Assembly: GCA_020073445.1 (NCBI GenBank)
Contig: JAIQFE010000032.1
Coordinates: 1-64,000, forward strand
Direction: 5' to 3'
Source: Terriglobia bacterium
GTDB taxonomy: Bacteria; Acidobacteriota; Terriglobia; Bryobacterales; Bryobacteraceae
DNA: 64,000 bases
Below are positions 17,709 through 26,900 of the stretch, one piece after another. The position numbers were made by a program, and so were the translations under genes. Within the stretch, counting starts at the first letter, position 1, and the number at the start of each line of letters is the position of its first letter. The notes under the pieces are model-generated. The model saw only the letters and a program-made list of their open reading frames with translations, was not told the origin of the DNA and made no database searches.

Positions 17709-17894
17709 ATGAAACACGTCGTTAAGTCAACAGCTTCTGGAAATCTTGCGACCCAGACAGCGCGGGTCGCAGGGTCAATACGTGGGCGGGAGCGACCCCG
17801 TTTTGGTCGGCCCTGGGCCGCCCAAAACCCCTCCGCTCGTTTCACTCGCTCGGGGGTCGCTCCCGCCCACGTGGTCCCCAAAGTCTCCGGGTAA
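17709..17894 (+). CDS. Possible small protein or leader reading frame
   Basis: An ATG at 17709 sits 7 bases behind GGAGG, an unusually good site for a chance frame. It opens 61 codons beginning MKHVVKSTASGNLATQ. The downstream two thirds is encoded by the arms and loop of the large inverted repeat, giving a low-complexity Arg/Pro-rich tail, so the protein itself may be meaningless. It could act as a leader whose translation opens or closes the hairpin ahead of the ribbon-helix-helix gene. Low confidence. Confidence 0.25.
   Translation: MKHVVKSTASGNLATQTARVAGSIRGRERPRFGRPWAAQNPSARFTRSGVAPAHVVPKVSG
17780..17872. repeat. Inverted repeat 3, 20-bp perfect arms with nested hairpin (candidate oriT)
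   Basis: The 20-base arm at 17780-17799 (ACGTGGGCGGGAGCGACCCC) is matched exactly in reverse complement at 17853-17872. The 53-base loop holds a nested hairpin: GTTTTGG (17800-17806) with CCAAAAC (17822-17828) around CGGCC/GGCCG. It is the strongest secondary structure in the window. It lies between the putative DNA-processing genes and the ribbon-helix-helix/virD4 genes, where an origin of transfer would be expected. It could alternatively be an attenuator for virD4-virB11. Confidence 0.7.
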
Positions 17895-17919
17895 ATGCCC
17901 GGCCAAAGGAGAACGGACA

Positions 17920-18177
17920 ATGAGCACCTACATACCGAAACAGCCCAAGCAGAATCGAGACCGGGTCGAAGCAAAGCTCGACCGGGAGTTGATCCGGATG
18001 CTCGAACGCTACTGCCAGTATCTCGATAGTGACCGGGACTACGTCATCGGCAAAGCCCTTGAAATCGCGTTTAAGAAGGACAAAGCTTTCGCAGACTGGC
18101 TTGAGTCCCAGCCCGCGGATGGTACAGCAGGTCCGGCGGATTCTGAGGGCGCCAAGCGCGAAAGGAAGACGGCGTGA
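17920..18177 (+). CDS. Ribbon-helix-helix-like relaxosome accessory protein
   Basis: From the ATG at 17920 (AAAGGAG upstream) come 85 residues. The core RVEAKLDRELIRMLERYCQY then SDRDYVIGKALEIAFKKD has the strand-helix-helix layout of CopG/Arc-type DNA-binding proteins. Conjugation systems often use such proteins (TraJ, TrbM or MobC-like) to bind oriT and recruit the relaxase to VirD4. Its gene lies directly between the large inverted repeats and virD4 and overlaps virD4 by GTGA, which fits that role. It may also repress its own operon. Assignment is by pattern and context only. Confidence 0.6.
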   Translation: MSTYIPKQPKQNRDRVEAKLDRELIRMLERYCQYLDSDRDYVIGKALEIAFKKDKAFADWLESQPADGTAGPADSEGAKRERKTA

Positions 18178-20177
18178 ACCGTATCGTAGATAGCCGAGAC
18201 ACCTTAGTAGCCCTGCTCAGCGCAGCCGTCGGCTTCGCGCTCCTGCACCGGATGGTGTTCCCCGAACATCACCCGCTTCTGCAGCTGATTCTGCTCAACC
18301 GTCCTCAACTGTTCTACGGAATCAAGTATGCCTACCTTGTAAGCCTTTTCACCACGCCCTTCATCACCTTCTCGGTCCTGTTCTCGCTCCTCTACATATT
18401 TGGAACTCGTGCCCGGAAGGACCCGGGGCTCGTCCAGCTCCCGATGTATCCGGAACCAACCGGTCGTGATCGCCTATATATCGTGCTTGGTGAAGTCCAT
18501 TACACCAAGCGCCCGGAACCGGTCCCGAATCCCCGGTGGCTCGCCATTCCTGAACGTGGGCTGTACACCGGGATCGCCATCTTCGGCGCGATCGGAAGCG
18601 GAAAAACCAGCGGCTGCATGTTCCCGTTCGCGGAGCAGATTTTCGGATATCGTGCCGAAGACAAAGAACGCCGGATCGGTGGGCTAATGCTGGAGGTCAA
18701 AGGAGACTTCTGCGAAAAGGTCAAGCGCATTTTGGAAAGCTGCGGGCGCGGCGACGACTATGTCGAGATCAGCCTCGACTCACCCTACCGGTACAATCCG
18801 CTTCATAACGACCTGGATGCCTACGCACTCGCCTACGGCATCGCTTCCCTCCTTAATAACCTGTTCGGGAAGGGCAAAGAGCCGTTTTGGCAACAGGCCT
18901 ATACCAACCTGGTCAAGTTCATCATCTTGCTCCACAAGGTCCTGTACGACTACGTCACGCTATTCGATGTCTACGAGTGTGCGATCAACCCGGATCTTTT
19001 GGAACAGAAAATCGTCCAGGGAGACACGGCACTAGGGACTCAGTACGTCTTGATCGGTATCGACGACTTTCTGGCCGACCGGAACCTCGAAGCCTATCCG
19101 TTCGAGAAAGATCCTGAGCAGGGCCGCATGAAGGCGCCAGACTCTCAAAAGCTCCGGGCATATCTCACGGAACATTTGATCCTCCATGAAGTCAGCGTCG
19201 AGTCGACCGCAGCCGAGATCGCCGCCTGGACACAGGATGAGGAGAAGCGCCAGCAATTTGAGGCAGTCAAACGGTGGTTCTATCAGGATTGGAAACGGAT
19301 CGACGCCCGGCTAAGAACGTCGATCGTCGAAGGCATTTCCGTTTTCCTGTCTCTGTTCGACGACAACCCGGCAGTGAAGCGAGTATTCTGCCCACCCAAA
19401 GAGACTTACGACCCGGTTGCGAATCAGGATGGGAGGTACGGGAAGCCGTTACCGTCGTTCAGCGTTCTGATTGAGACCGGTGCGGTATGTGCTCTCAACT
19501 TTCCCATCTCCGCAAATCCCGGTTTGGCCAAGGCCATCGGCACCTTACTCAAGCAGGATTTCCAACGGTCGGTGCTTAATCGCATTCCCCGGATCGAGCG
19601 GCAGACCGACCGGCATTGGCGTGAGGTATTTTTCCTCTGTGACGAATACCAGGCCTTCGCCACGGTCGGAGAAAACGACCCGAGCGGCGACGAGAAGTTC
19701 TTCGCCCTGGCGCGCCAGGCCAAATGCATCTCGATCGTGGCCACGCAAAGTATCAGTTCTCTGCGGTCCTCGTTGCCGGGTGAATCCTGGCGCACTCTAC
19801 TCCAAACGTTCCGGACGAAAATCTTTCTGGCGCTTTCAGACGACTTCAGCGCCCGGACGGCCTCGGAGCTCTGCGGCAAGGAAGAGCAACTCAAGCCCAA
19901 TTACAACATTGCGGAAAACGGACAGGATGCCGGCGTGAGCGTCCTTACCGGCCGCGCAACTTCGCACCGGTCGACCCTATCCACGAGCAAAGGCTATTCC
20001 GTTCAGCGCGACTTCACGTTCGAGCCGAAAATCTTTTCGGAACTCCGCAACGCCCAGGCGATCGTCCTCGCCTACGATGGCCTAAATCCGCACCCTCCAA
20101 CCTATTGCTACTTGAAACCGTACTACCTCGACAAGAACAGTTCCTACTTCGAACAGCTAGCCAAAGGAGAAATCTAA
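18174..20177 (+). CDS. virD4: Type IV coupling protein VirD4/TraG
   Basis: A 667-residue coupling ATPase that hands the transfer intermediate to the secretion channel. The start is a GTG overlapping the previous gene. Two N-terminal membrane helices (about 9-28 and 53-77) precede the motor domain. Walker A is GAIGSGKT (138-145), followed by a Walker B region near GGLMLEVKGDF. The TraG recognition segment has FFLCDEYQAFATVG, FFALARQAKCISIVATQS and the C-terminal FRTKIFLALSDDFSARTASELCG. All expected elements are present and the length is typical. The stop overlaps the virB11 start (TAATG). Confidence 0.93.
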   Translation: MNRIVDSRDTLVALLSAAVGFALLHRMVFPEHHPLLQLILLNRPQLFYGIKYAYLVSLFTTPFITFSVLFSLLYIFGTRARKDPGLVQLPMYPEPTGRDRLYIVLGEVHYTKRPEPVPNPRWLAIPERGLYTGIAIFGAIGSGKTSGCMFPFAEQIFGYRAEDKERRIGGLMLEVKGDFCEKVKRILESCGRGDDYVEISLDSPYRYNPLHNDLDAYALAYGIASLLNNLFGKGKEPFWQQAYTNLVKFIILLHKVLYDYVTLFDVYECAINPDLLEQKIVQGDTALGTQYVLIGIDDFLADRNLEAYPFEKDPEQGRMKAPDSQKLRAYLTEHLILHEVSVESTAAEIAAWTQDEEKRQQFEAVKRWFYQDWKRIDARLRTSIVEGISVFLSLFDDNPAVKRVFCPPKETYDPVANQDGRYGKPLPSFSVLIETGAVCALNFPISANPGLAKAIGTLLKQDFQRSVLNRIPRIERQTDRHWREVFFLCDEYQAFATVGENDPSGDEKFFALARQAKCISIVATQSISSLRSSLPGESWRTLLQTFRTKIFLALSDDFSARTASELCGKEEQLKPNYNIAENGQDAGVSVLTGRATSHRSTLSTSKGYSVQRDFTFEPKIFSELRNAQAIVLAYDGLNPHPPTYCYLKPYYLDKNSSYFEQLAKGEI

Positions 20178-21133
20178 TGAGCTGGGAAACCATTGTGCCC
20201 TTCCTGCGGCCCATCGAATTCCTGATCCTTGACCCGGACGTGTCGGATATTCTGGTCAACGCCTCCGGCCGCGTCTTTGTCGAGCGATTTGGACAGCTGC
20301 AGGAAGTACCTGGGGTAATCCTCTCTGAGAAGAACTTGCGCATTGCTGTCCGGCACATCGCCCGGGCGCTTGATAGCGATATCAACGAAGAAAAGCCCTT
20401 GCTTGATGCCCGGCTCCCGGACGGCTCCCGTGTCGCGGCCGTATATTCTCCCTGCTCCGTAAACGGCACGACTCTAGCCATTCGGAAGTTTCAGAGCAAA
20501 CGCTACACCGCTGACGAGCTCGTCCGGGTTGGCACCCTAACGCCTGAGCTGCTGCTCCAACTCCGCACAGCGGTCGAGCTGCACCAGAATATTTTGATCG
20601 CGGGTAGCACGGGTGCCGGGAAGACCACACTGCTCAACGCCCTGGCCTCCTTCATCGACCCCACCGAACGCGTGATTGTGATCGAGGATACGGCCGAAAT
20701 CCAGATTGAACAAGCCAATCTAGTTAGGCTGGAGGCACGCCGCGAGCAGCCCGACCTTCCGGCTGTAACGATCCGGGACCTGCTGAAGGCTACGCTTCGG
20801 CTTCGGCCCGATCGAATTCTTCTAGGGGAGGTCCGCGGCGGCGAGGCCTTCGATCTGCTTCAGGCCCTGAATACCGGCCATTCAGGCACTCTCAGCACCA
20901 TTCACGCGAATTCCGCACAACTTGCCGTGTCACGTTTTGCGACCTGTGTCCTTGTATCGCATGTCGAGCTTCCCCATAAGGCCATCCGCGCCAGCATTGC
21001 GGAGTCGCTTGACCTCGTCATTCACCTGGGCCGGCGAAAAGACAAACGGATCGTGACGGAGTTCCTCAGGATCAAGCGCTACGATTCCGCTCAGGACCTT
21101 TTCGAATTTGAAAAACTGTACGGCTGCGAGTGA
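20177..21133 (+). CDS. virB11: Type IV secretion traffic ATPase VirB11/TrbB
   Basis: The ATG at 20177 overlaps the virD4 stop and has AAAGGAG upstream. The 318-residue hexameric ATPase has an N-terminal domain (residues 1-~115). The RecA-like domain has Walker A GSTGAGKTT (143-151), Asp box VIVIEDTAEIQI, Walker B RILLGEVRGGEAFD (~213-226) and the His box GHSGTLSTIHANS (~234-246). VirB11 switches VirB4 between pilus building and substrate transfer. It is the last gene of the operon; no terminator is visible after it. Confidence 0.93.
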   Translation: MSWETIVPFLRPIEFLILDPDVSDILVNASGRVFVERFGQLQEVPGVILSEKNLRIAVRHIARALDSDINEEKPLLDARLPDGSRVAAVYSPCSVNGTTLAIRKFQSKRYTADELVRVGTLTPELLLQLRTAVELHQNILIAGSTGAGKTTLLNALASFIDPTERVIVIEDTAEIQIEQANLVRLEARREQPDLPAVTIRDLLKATLRLRPDRILLGEVRGGEAFDLLQALNTGHSGTLSTIHANSAQLAVSRFATCVLVSHVELPHKAIRASIAESLDLVIHLGRRKDKRIVTEFLRIKRYDSAQDLFEFEKLYGCE

Positions 21134-21458
21134 GGCACGCCGGGATGTTGGCACTTCTCCACAGCCAGTGAGACACAGTGTTATAGAAATCGTTTCTCTT
21201 GCCCCGCCAAGACCGGACACTGCTGCGCTTGACGGCATGGACCGCCTAGTCGCGCCCTGCGCTTGTCTCCGTTCTGCTTTGCCGGCTCCCCCAGCCAGAT
21301 TTCGCCCCAATCTGCGACTGTAGGCTCCGCTCGCCGCGCTCACCGGAATCTGCCTGGTCCCCCCAACAATGCACTCCGACTCGCCGCTACGCTCTTGGGA
21401 ACGACTCCGCTTGCTTTTGGGGTGCCCCGGTCCAGATCGGGAGCAAAGGAGAAACAAA
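21134..21458. other. Intergenic region between virB11 and ssb
   Basis: About 325 GC-rich bases. No reading frame here has a ribosome binding site or protein-like composition. The only signal I can support is the AAAGGAGAAAC site just before the ssb start. It may contain the ssb promoter, but no clear -35/-10 pair is seen. Confidence 0.4.
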
Positions 21459-21818
21459 ATGAACACCGTGATTCTGATTGGCCACCTCGGCAAAGATGCC
21501 GAATCTCGCACCACCCGCAACAACTCGACCTTGACGGTCCTTTCGGTCGCGACCAACCGCGTTTGGAAAGATCGCGAAACGGGAGAACGCCAGTCGCAGA
21601 CCACCTGGCACCGCTGCGTGTCTTTCGGACCGACGGCGACCTACGCTGCCACGCTCACCAAGGGCGCTCACGTCCAAATCGTCGGCGAGATCCAGACCCG
21701 CGAATACGTCGCCAAGGACGGTGCAAGGAAGTCCGTCACCGAAGTCCGTGTTCGGCGCCTCACGCATTTGAACAAAACCGAGAAGGCCGCACCGGAACCC
21801 AAGGAGGCCGCCGCGTAA
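21459..21818 (+). CDS. ssb: Single-stranded DNA-binding protein
   Basis: A 119-residue OB-fold protein beginning MNTVILIGHLGKDAESR. It keeps the SSB hallmarks: NNSTLTVLSVATNRVWKD, the WHRCVSFG strand, an AATLTKGAHVQIVGEIQTREY turn and a short C-terminal tail. The tail (EPKEAAA) lacks the usual acidic DDDIPF tip that recruits partner proteins, which is common in SSBs of plasmids and ICEs. It would protect the incoming strand after conjugation. AAAGGAG lies 9 bases upstream of the ATG; an intrinsic terminator overlaps its stop codon. Confidence 0.92.
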   Translation: MNTVILIGHLGKDAESRTTRNNSTLTVLSVATNRVWKDRETGERQSQTTWHRCVSFGPTATYAATLTKGAHVQIVGEIQTREYVAKDGARKSVTEVRVRRLTHLNKTEKAAPEPKEAAA

Positions 21819-21830
21819 GCGGCCTCTTTT
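21804..21830 (+). terminator. Intrinsic terminator of ssb
   Basis: GAGGCCGC (21804-21811) pairs with GCGGCCTC (21819-21826) around a 7-base loop that contains the ssb stop codon TAA, followed by TTTTG. This is a compact 8-bp GC-rich stem with a short T-run, a standard rho-independent form. Confidence 0.75.
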
Positions 21831-22187
21831 GCGCCTGTGGAGCGAATGTCGGAAGTTCTTTGGTTCTGGCAAAGTCCACCCTCGCGATGTAGCTAGCTCA
21901 CGTCGCTCTGAAGCAAGCCCCCACGGGACGACTAGCAGTCTTTCGACCACCTTTCCCGAAACAGGTCTAGAAAGTTTCCCTAGGGGGCGCCGCCCCCCGC
22001 GTCACGCAAGGGTAAAGCTTCGCCGCCGACCGGGTTTCCCCAGGCTTCCGCGCCTGAAAAAGCGTCGGCTTGTGCAGCCTGGGTGATCCCCCTCCCGGAT
22101 CGTGCGCCCCTGCGCTCTGCTACCCCCGATCTCGGCGATGGCCAAGGTTGCATTGCATTGCAACCCATACCCAAAGGAGAAAAACAC
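21831..22187. other. Intergenic region upstream of ardC
   Basis: About 357 GC-rich bases with several short inverted G/C runs (for example GGGGGCGCCGCCCCCC near 21983-21999, a near-perfect palindrome). No gene with a ribosome binding site is evident. The palindrome could be a regulatory or pairing site. The ardC ribosome site CCAAAGGAGAAA lies at the right end. Confidence 0.4.
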
Positions 22188-23099
22188 ATGAGCACCTTCG
22201 ACCGAAAAGACGTTTACACCCGCGTTACCGAGCGGATTATTTCCGACCTTGAGCAGGGCGTCCGCACTTGGATGAAACCGTGGCACGCCGAGCACGCAGC
22301 CGGGCGCATCACGCGGCCCCTGCGTCACAACGGCACGCCGTACCGAGGCGTCAACATCCTTCTGCTGTGGGGCGAGGCCATGGCCAAAGGCTACACCGCG
22401 CCAATCTGGATGACCTTTAAGCAGGCGTTAGAACTTGACGCCCACGTGCGCAAGGGCGAGCAGGGCTCACTGGTGGTTTACGCCAACAACATCACCAAGA
22501 CCGAGACGAACGCCAAGGGCGAGGACACCGAGCGCGAGATTCCCTTCATGAAGGGATACACCGTGTTTAACGTCGAGCAGGTGGAAGGCCTGCCCGCGCA
22601 CTACTACGCGCAGCCGGAGAACCCATTGCCACTGTCCGAGCGCATCGAGAACGCCGACCGCTTCATGACCGCGACCGGAGCCATCATCTACCACGGTGGA
22701 AACAGCGCCTTTTATGCGCCTTCGCGCGATATCGTCCAGATTCCGCCCTTCGAGGCCTTCAGGGACAAGGAATCCTATTACGCCACCGCCCTGCACGAGC
22801 TGACGCACTGGACGAAACACGAGAAGCGCCTTGACCGGGACTTTGGCCGGCAGAAATTCGGCGATGCAGGATACGCCCGTGAGGAACTGGTAGCGGAACT
22901 GGGAGCCGCGTTCCTGTGTGCCGACCTCGGCATCACGCCGGAGATCAGGGAAGACCACGCTGTCTATCTAGGGCACTGGCTGACCGTGCTGAAGGAAGAT
23001 AAGCGCGCGATCTTCAGCGCAGCCGCACACGCGCAACGCGCCGCCGATTTTCTCAACAGCTTACAGCCGCAGCAACACAAGAAGAGCGCCGCTGCGTGA
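22188..23099 (+). CDS. ardC: ArdC-like antirestriction protein with zincin metallopeptidase domain
   Basis: From the ATG at 22188 (AAAGGAG upstream) comes a 303-residue protein. The N-terminal ArdC ssDNA-binding domain (residues ~3-125) has DVYTRVTERIISDLEQG, WMKPWHA, YRGVNILLLW and VRKGEQGSLVVYAN. The C-terminal zincin domain has the metal-binding HELTHW followed by H in TKHEKRL and a downstream E in YAREELVAELGAAF. ArdC protects incoming DNA from host restriction during conjugation. With ssb next to it, this forms an establishment module behind the secretion genes. Both genes share near-identical leader and ribosome-binding sequences. Confidence 0.92.
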   Translation: MSTFDRKDVYTRVTERIISDLEQGVRTWMKPWHAEHAAGRITRPLRHNGTPYRGVNILLLWGEAMAKGYTAPIWMTFKQALELDAHVRKGEQGSLVVYANNITKTETNAKGEDTEREIPFMKGYTVFNVEQVEGLPAHYYAQPENPLPLSERIENADRFMTATGAIIYHGGNSAFYAPSRDIVQIPPFEAFRDKESYYATALHELTHWTKHEKRLDRDFGRQKFGDAGYAREELVAELGAAFLCADLGITPEIREDHAVYLGHWLTVLKEDKRAIFSAAAHAQRAADFLNSLQPQQHKKSAAA

Positions 23100-23458
23100 T
23101 GCGCCGCGTCCGGGAACAGGGGCTTCGGTCCCCGCTTTCCCGGATTCCACTTTTTCGGGGCCTCGCCGCGGCCCGAGCCAGGGGCTATAACCCCTGGCCG
23201 CCCCTTGCACTGGTTCTCAGAATTGTGCCTTCGCGGGAATGTTGGCGGAGGCCGATGGCTGCTTATGGTGGCTTCTTTCGGCTTGCCTGCACCATCCTTC
23301 GCCTGGTAGCCAGCCGAGGGCTTTAGAAACGATCATGCCCTTGCCTTCCCCTTCGGGTTCGCCGTCGCGAAATCATCGCTCGGTTTTTCTTTCGGCATCG
23401 GGCGCTATTTCACCTGGGCCGCGACGACAACTGTAACCTCTCAGATTTTACTACCGTG
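23100..23458. other. Intergenic region after ardC
   Basis: About 359 bases. The frames here lack ribosome sites and protein-like composition. The right part holds the left copy of an imperfect 75-base direct repeat (23322-23400). Nothing else is supported. Confidence 0.4.
23322..23400. repeat. Left copy of imperfect ~75-bp direct repeat
   Basis: This stretch (from TTAGAAACGATCATGCC to CTTTCGGCATCG) aligns with 23893-23967 in the same orientation. Shared blocks include CCTTCCCCTTC, GTCGCGA and ATCGCTCGG. The pair brackets the single gene at 23459-23860, as if a small cassette had inserted between duplicated ends or a module end had been duplicated. Confidence 0.55.
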
Positions 23459-23860
23459 TCAAGTTTTCGCGGCTTTCTTCCCAGCTGCCCTACGCTTTCT
23501 GGTCAACACCGCCTTCTTGTTCGCGGGTTCCCAGAATGACCAGTGGACCTTTGAGAAGACATTCGCAAATGTGCCGCAATGGTATCGCGCGTACGCCCAA
23601 GGCTTGCGCTCTCTTTTGTCGATCAGGTAAAACTGAATCTCCCTTGCAACATCGCTGACAATGTCCGCATTCCTTGGATGGCTGGGTTCGATCAGAAACT
23701 GAACGTTCACAATACCTGCTATGGGTGGGCCGACTACGGCTACCGGGATCCACTCACTCCAACCACTATCCTCGGCCGAGTCGTAACGCACTTCGAAGTG
23801 CTCCTTCGTGCGATCGACTTGACCCTCCTGCCACTTGCTGATTTCTGGCACTGAGTTCAT
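23459..23860 (-). CDS. Hypothetical protein, 133 residues
   Basis: Not recognised. The N-terminal ~100 residues read as a compact beta-rich domain (FEVRYDS ... WIPVAVVG ... VNVQFLIEPSHPRNADIV ... EIQFYLIDKRERKPWAY) with an aromatic-rich end. The last ~20 residues are strongly basic and Ala-rich (RKRRAAGKKAAKT), like DNA-binding tails. It lies alone between two copies of a ~75-bp direct repeat and next to the start of the leftward defence genes, whose strand it shares. It could be a small cargo gene; no toxin or antitoxin motif is visible. Confidence 0.55.
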   Translation of the reverse strand: MNSVPEISKWQEGQVDRTKEHFEVRYDSAEDSGWSEWIPVAVVGPPIAGIVNVQFLIEPSHPRNADIVSDVAREIQFYLIDKRERKPWAYARYHCGTFANVFSKVHWSFWEPANKKAVLTRKRRAAGKKAAKT

Positions 23861-23892
23861 GACGTTCCTCTCCGTGGAAGTGCAGTGCCACG

Positions 23893-23967
23893 GTTAGACA
23901 CCATCATGCCTTGACCTTCCCCTTCAGCTACTGTCGCGACATCGCTCGGTGTTTCTTCCGGCATAGC
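23893..23967. repeat. Right copy of imperfect ~75-bp direct repeat
   Basis: Counterpart of 23322-23400 in direct orientation. It differs by several small gaps, so the duplication is old. It lies just beyond the 3' end of the TM0106-type gene and upstream of the 133-residue gene. Confidence 0.55.
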
Positions 23968-23977
23968 GATGTCCATT

Positions 23978-26900
23978 CTAAGCCAAGGTTGCAGAAACAG
24001 GTATGTTCACACTCATTTCAGCGTAACGGCAAACCACGTTAGCCAACTCCATCTCTCGCGGAGTGTGACACTCGGGAGTAAGAAGGCGTGGGTTGCCGAC
24101 GACAATGCACGCACACTGTGCACGTGAAGTGGCAACATTGAACCGATTGAGATTGTAGAGGAATTCCATGCCTCTCGGAGCATCTTCTGGCGCCGAGGTC
24201 GTCATTGAGTAGATGACGATTGCCGCCTCTTGTCCTTGAAATTTGTCAACAGTTCCAACCTTGGCGCCAGGCAACCGATCCGCGAGCCGATTGACCTGAT
24301 CATTGTAGGGAGCGACGATCAGGATGTCATCGAGGGTCAGGGGCTGCAGATCGCCGTGACGGTCAGTCCAGGTCGCTGCACCATTCGTAAGACTTTCAAC
24401 TACTAGGGAAACGCACGCGACCTCTTCCGTGGAATGGCTCTGGTTGCCTTCATGCTCGACAGGCACGAACCAAAGGCCGGCACCGGAAAACGCTGTCGAT
24501 GTTTTGATCGCCTGGCGCTCAAGGCCGTCGAGTGAGACAAGTCGTCCTTCATAAAATAGTTCCGATGTGAAACGACAGATTGCCGGATGAAGACGCCAAG
24601 TTTCGGCGAGAAAAAGTCCTTCTGCTTTACCAATGGTCGGCCTGCCGTGCAGTAGATGGGCAAGAGCCGAGATATCCGAACCTTCCGGATGGCTTCCCTT
24701 CTGCGGTTGTTCCAATTGCTGAGGGTCCCCCAGCAGAACGAGGCTATTTCCCGCGGGAGCACAGGCCAGCACGTTGGCCAGGGACATTTGGCCAGCCTCA
24801 TCGACGAACAAAACATGCACGGCATCTCTGAACTCCTCTCGGGACCAGAGCCACGGCGTGCCGCCAAGAACATTCACAGCACCGCTCTGCAACCTTTGCA
24901 GTGCTTCATCATTCGCGCCAATTTCAAGCACCGAGCCGCTGTCGGGATCGGGACCTTCCTTCCGGTGCGCACAAAGTACTCCGGCGATATTCATCTCGCG
25001 GGCAGCATCCAGAACTTGATCCAGCAGCTTGCGAATGACCTTGTGTCCCACTGCCGTAATTCCGATCTTCTTTCCCTGATTCACCAACTGGCAAATCATG
25101 CGCGCACCAGTGAAAGTTTTTCCAGCACCAGGAGGCCCTTGGATGGGAAGAACGGAACTATCCAATGCCAGGCCCACACGACAAGCCGCCTGGACCACGG
25201 TTTCGTTCGGGCACACGGTCAGTGACTGCCCCGCGGAGAGACGCGGAACAGTTCTGAGCAGCAGATCACGAGCAGCACGATAATCACCAGGGCTATCGAT
25301 CCCATTCGTCACGATCCAGTCGCCAAGGCGAAGAAGCGACTGTGACTGTTCGTCCGTTGGGAAACGCGAATAAGCAAACACTGAGGGCGGGTGAAAGCCG
25401 TCAAGCTTGATAGGCTTCTTAACATCGAATGTTCGCGCAATCGGGTCGGCGGCCACAACTTCGCCGAACCTTTGACCGTCCAATGTGTAAAGCGTGTCCC
25501 GAAGTCTGACCGAGCACTCTTGGACAGGATAGTGATACTGGTCGATCGGAGACCTTTCCCTCGGGCTCATTTTCGGCATCCGCTGTCGAAGAGCAAGTCC
25601 CGCAACTGCGGTCCTTTCATCGTAAAGAGCCTCTTCCGAAAGGTCTTTCATTTTATAGAACTCCCACCACTTCACCTTGTCCTCACGCCGATGCCAGTCC
25701 AAGGCGTGCGCGAGGAGCCAGCGCGCTGCCTGCTCAGCGGTACGGTCCTTTGGTTCTGCCGGCAGATCGTGAGTCAACGCGCCAAACAAAGCAACCACGC
25801 GCTGCTGGTGAGCGGTGACCTCTTCGCTAGCAGACATGTCCTTTGGTTCAGGTCGAGGAACCCCCGTTCCTCCTGCTATCATGCCGGCGCGCAGGCCTTC
25901 GAGCCAGCGTCGAAGTTGTTCAGTCGCTCGACAATCATCTTCGTTGTAGCCCTCGACGATCCCGCACGCTTCGCTAGTGAGTATCGGTGACGAGGTCATT
26001 TCTAATTGATGCTCAATGAAATGCCGCGCCTGATTCGCTTCAGGAAGCGGTATCCTGCGACGGTAATCGCAAAACCGCTCCATCTCCTTGAGCGAATACT
26101 GCTCGACGCTGGCTCGCACACTCTGCTTGGCGATGCTGTGGAGATCGACGAACACTTCCCCGCGTAAGAGGCGATCCACTTCCTCCTCCCGTGTGGCATA
26201 GCGGAGCATCAGGCGTTTGATTGCGCCAGGTTCGTAGCTCGCGAAGTGATAAATGTGCAGGTCGGGGAAGCGAGTCATACGCTCCAACGTCATATCGATG
26301 AACCATTCGAATGCGGCCCGTTCCTGTGCCCGGTCGACAGCCCAGCGGCTCTGATAGACGACATTCCAGCCCTCGTCCAAGGTCACGACACCAAAGAGGT
26401 ACTCTAGTCCGCCCTCTCCGACGAACGGATCTCCTTCGAAATCGAGAAAGACGTCGCCGTTCGAGGGCGAGGGGAGCCGAAACAGTCCTTCGCCGGCTTC
26501 GCTGCGGAGCAACTCATATTTCAATTTGCCTTCGGTTCTGGCCTCGAGCTGAATTCGGGCTTGCTCTCGGATTCGGGCGTAGCCCTCTCTCGCGCCACGC
26601 GACGGATTGAAAGGAATCGGCAGCGGGAGGCTGGCCAGACCTTCCAGGGTGGGGACACCTTGGAGCCTCAATTCTTTGCGCTGCAGCCTGGAGGCCCCGG
26701 CAACGAACGATAAATGATCATCGCCGCGGCGGCGCTTGTCGCACTCTTTCCACCACCGGCAGATATCGCAATGACTGACCGGCTCGGGATACGTTTCAGG
26801 AGAGCTTTTCACTGCATCCTGCAAAGCCCTCTTCACAACGCGGTAATACGCACCAAACGAAGACAGCCGATAGGACTCGGGTTCGAAGGCAACGCCGGGG

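Noticed and set aside
23100-23436. Two plus-strand frames after ardC
   Set aside because: No ribosome site, no protein-like composition; one overlaps the direct repeat.
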